Assembly: GCA_022010055.1 (NCBI GenBank)
Contig: CP091737.1
Span: 1,674,001-1,738,000, forward strand
Direction of reading: 5' to 3'
Source: Treponema sp.
GTDB taxonomy: Bacteria; Spirochaetota; Spirochaetia; Treponematales; Treponemataceae
DNA: 64,000 nt
The notes beneath the pieces were generated by a model, which saw only the letters and a list, made by a program, of their open reading frames with translations, searched no databases and was not told where the DNA came from. Every line of letters begins with the position of its first letter. The stretch's first letter is position 1. Positions 62,902 through 64,000 of the stretch are shown here, in pieces. Both the position numbers and the translations under genes were made by a program.

Positions 62902-64000
62902 TTCTTCAACCGCAAATGTCATTATTTGCGCCGCCGGTTCTTCAACAAGAATGGGCGGCTCTATAAAAAAAGAATACCTTCCTTTAGATGACGGCACAGT
63001 TCTTTCTGAAGCCGTAAAGAAAATTCTGGATTCAGTAAACGTTGAAATTCTGGCAATCGCAATTCCTGCCGGCGGTCAGGAGGAAGCAAAAAAAGCGCTG
63101 TTTTCTGACAATTCAATGGAACAAAAAATGCAGGACACAAAACTGATTTTTACCGCCGGCGGCGCAACAAGGCAGAAAAGTGTTTTCAATGCCTTGCAAG
63201 CAATTGCCGCTCATGAACCAGAATCAGACCTGGTCTTAATCCACGACGGCGCGCGTCCATTTGTTACTGAAAAATCATAAAGGATACGCTGGAAGCGACG
63301 GAAAAATGGGGAGCCGCTGTTCCCGGAATCACACCGGTCGACACGCAAAAACTCATGAATGACATCGGATTCATTGAAAAACATCTTTTGCGCTCGCAGA
63401 TGACCGCCGTCCAGACTCCTCAAGGCTTCAAACTTAAAGAACTTTTAAAAGCGCACAAGACGGCGGAAAATGACGGAAAGGAATATACGGACGACACCGA
63501 AATCTGGGGAAAATACTGCGGAGACGTAAAAGTCGTCCAGGGGGATTCCTGCAACAAAAAAATCACTTACACAGGCGACTACACTTTCGGAAAACAAAAT
63601 ATGAACATAAAAATCGGTTTAGGCTACGACTTGCACAGGCTGGTTGAAGGAAGAAAACTTATTATCGGCGGCATAGAATTTCCTTTTGAAAAAGGAGAGG
63701 ACGGTCATTCAGACGGCGATGCGCTCCTTCACGCAATTACAGACGCCCTTCTTGGAGCAAGCGGACTTGGCGACATCGGAAGTTTTTTTCCACCGGAAGA
63801 CAAAAAATGGAAAGACGCGGATTCAGTTGAACTTTTAAAAACCATCTGGAAAAAAGTCCGCGAAAACGGCTGGAACCTGATAAACCTTGACTGCGTTATA
63901 AAGCTTGAAAAACCGAAATTCCTTCCAGAGCGGCAGAATGTCATCCAGAACATCGCAAACGCCCTGGGCGTTGAACCGGAAAAAATATTTGTAAAGGCAA
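62888..64000 (+). CDS. ispDF: Fused IspD-IspF isoprenoid enzyme, partial, with one frameshift
   Basis: ATG 62888 overlaps the end of carD by 14 nt. IspD is seen as ANVIICAAGSSTRMGG (nucleotide-binding loop), FTAGGATRQKSVFNAL and LIHDGARPFV. A base missing in A5 at 63270-63274 breaks the frame; the true continuation is EKIIKDTLEATEKWG, then QTPQGFKLKELL. Without a stop, reading passes into IspF (IGLGYDLHRLVEGRKLIIGG, HSDGDALLHAITDALLGA, GDIGSFFPPED). The fusion performs the cytidylyl-transfer and cyclisation steps of the MEP pathway. The window ends inside IspF. Confidence 0.9.

Overview
The window is low-GC bacterial DNA that looks like a host-associated spirochete, most likely a Treponema (gut, rumen or oral type). 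The reasons are a carD gene overlapping a fused ispDF gene, a DUF4954 protein, an M16-like protein without the zinc motif, many spirochete-style lipoproteins, and a phosphatidylserine route to phosphatidylethanolamine. This is inference from gene content; no rRNA or tRNA gene is visible.

Region 1 (1 to about 28,000) is the right part of a lambda-like siphovirus prophage; its left end lies outside the window. In order it carries the end of a tail structural gene, tail assembly chaperones joined by a -1 frameshift at T TTT TTA, the tape measure gene, M/L/K-like minor tail genes, and a roughly 3,050-residue tip/receptor-binding protein. A cargo cassette follows: a radical SAM/SPASM enzyme, a P-loop protein and a small acidic protein. 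Next are a Panacea-type toxin-antitoxin pair on the opposite strand, several gut-phage hypotheticals, a lysis cassette (XhlA-like protein, putative L,D-transpeptidase-like lysin, holin, overlapping Rz/Rz1 spanins), a small HNH-like protein and a convergent tyrosine integrase.

Region 2 (28,055 to 30,387, minus strand) is a membrane-lipid operon: VTT/DedA-like protein, pssA, psd.

Region 3 (30,680 to 49,627, minus strand) is a surface starch-degradation locus. Four very large lipoprotein glycoside hydrolases carry five GH13 catalytic domains and share an unnamed N-terminal module. A fifth lipoprotein is built of near-identical Ig-like repeats. Together they would debranch and hydrolyse starch at the outer surface.

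Region 4 (49,881 to 64,000) holds housekeeping and unusual genes: a small LuxR-type HTH protein, a TetR-HTH/DRE-TIM aldolase fusion, DUF4954, an M16-like protein, 5-formyl-THF cyclo-ligase, RqcH, a PAP2-like protein, a DEAD(DEGD)-box helicase, CarD and IspDF. An intergenic MITE-like repeat occurs twice (43,667 and 57,573).

About 20 genes or gene segments are split by single-base indels, mostly in A/T runs. They affect phage and housekeeping genes alike, so uncorrected sequencing error is the likeliest cause. Broken genes are described here as reconstructed wholes where that is clear.
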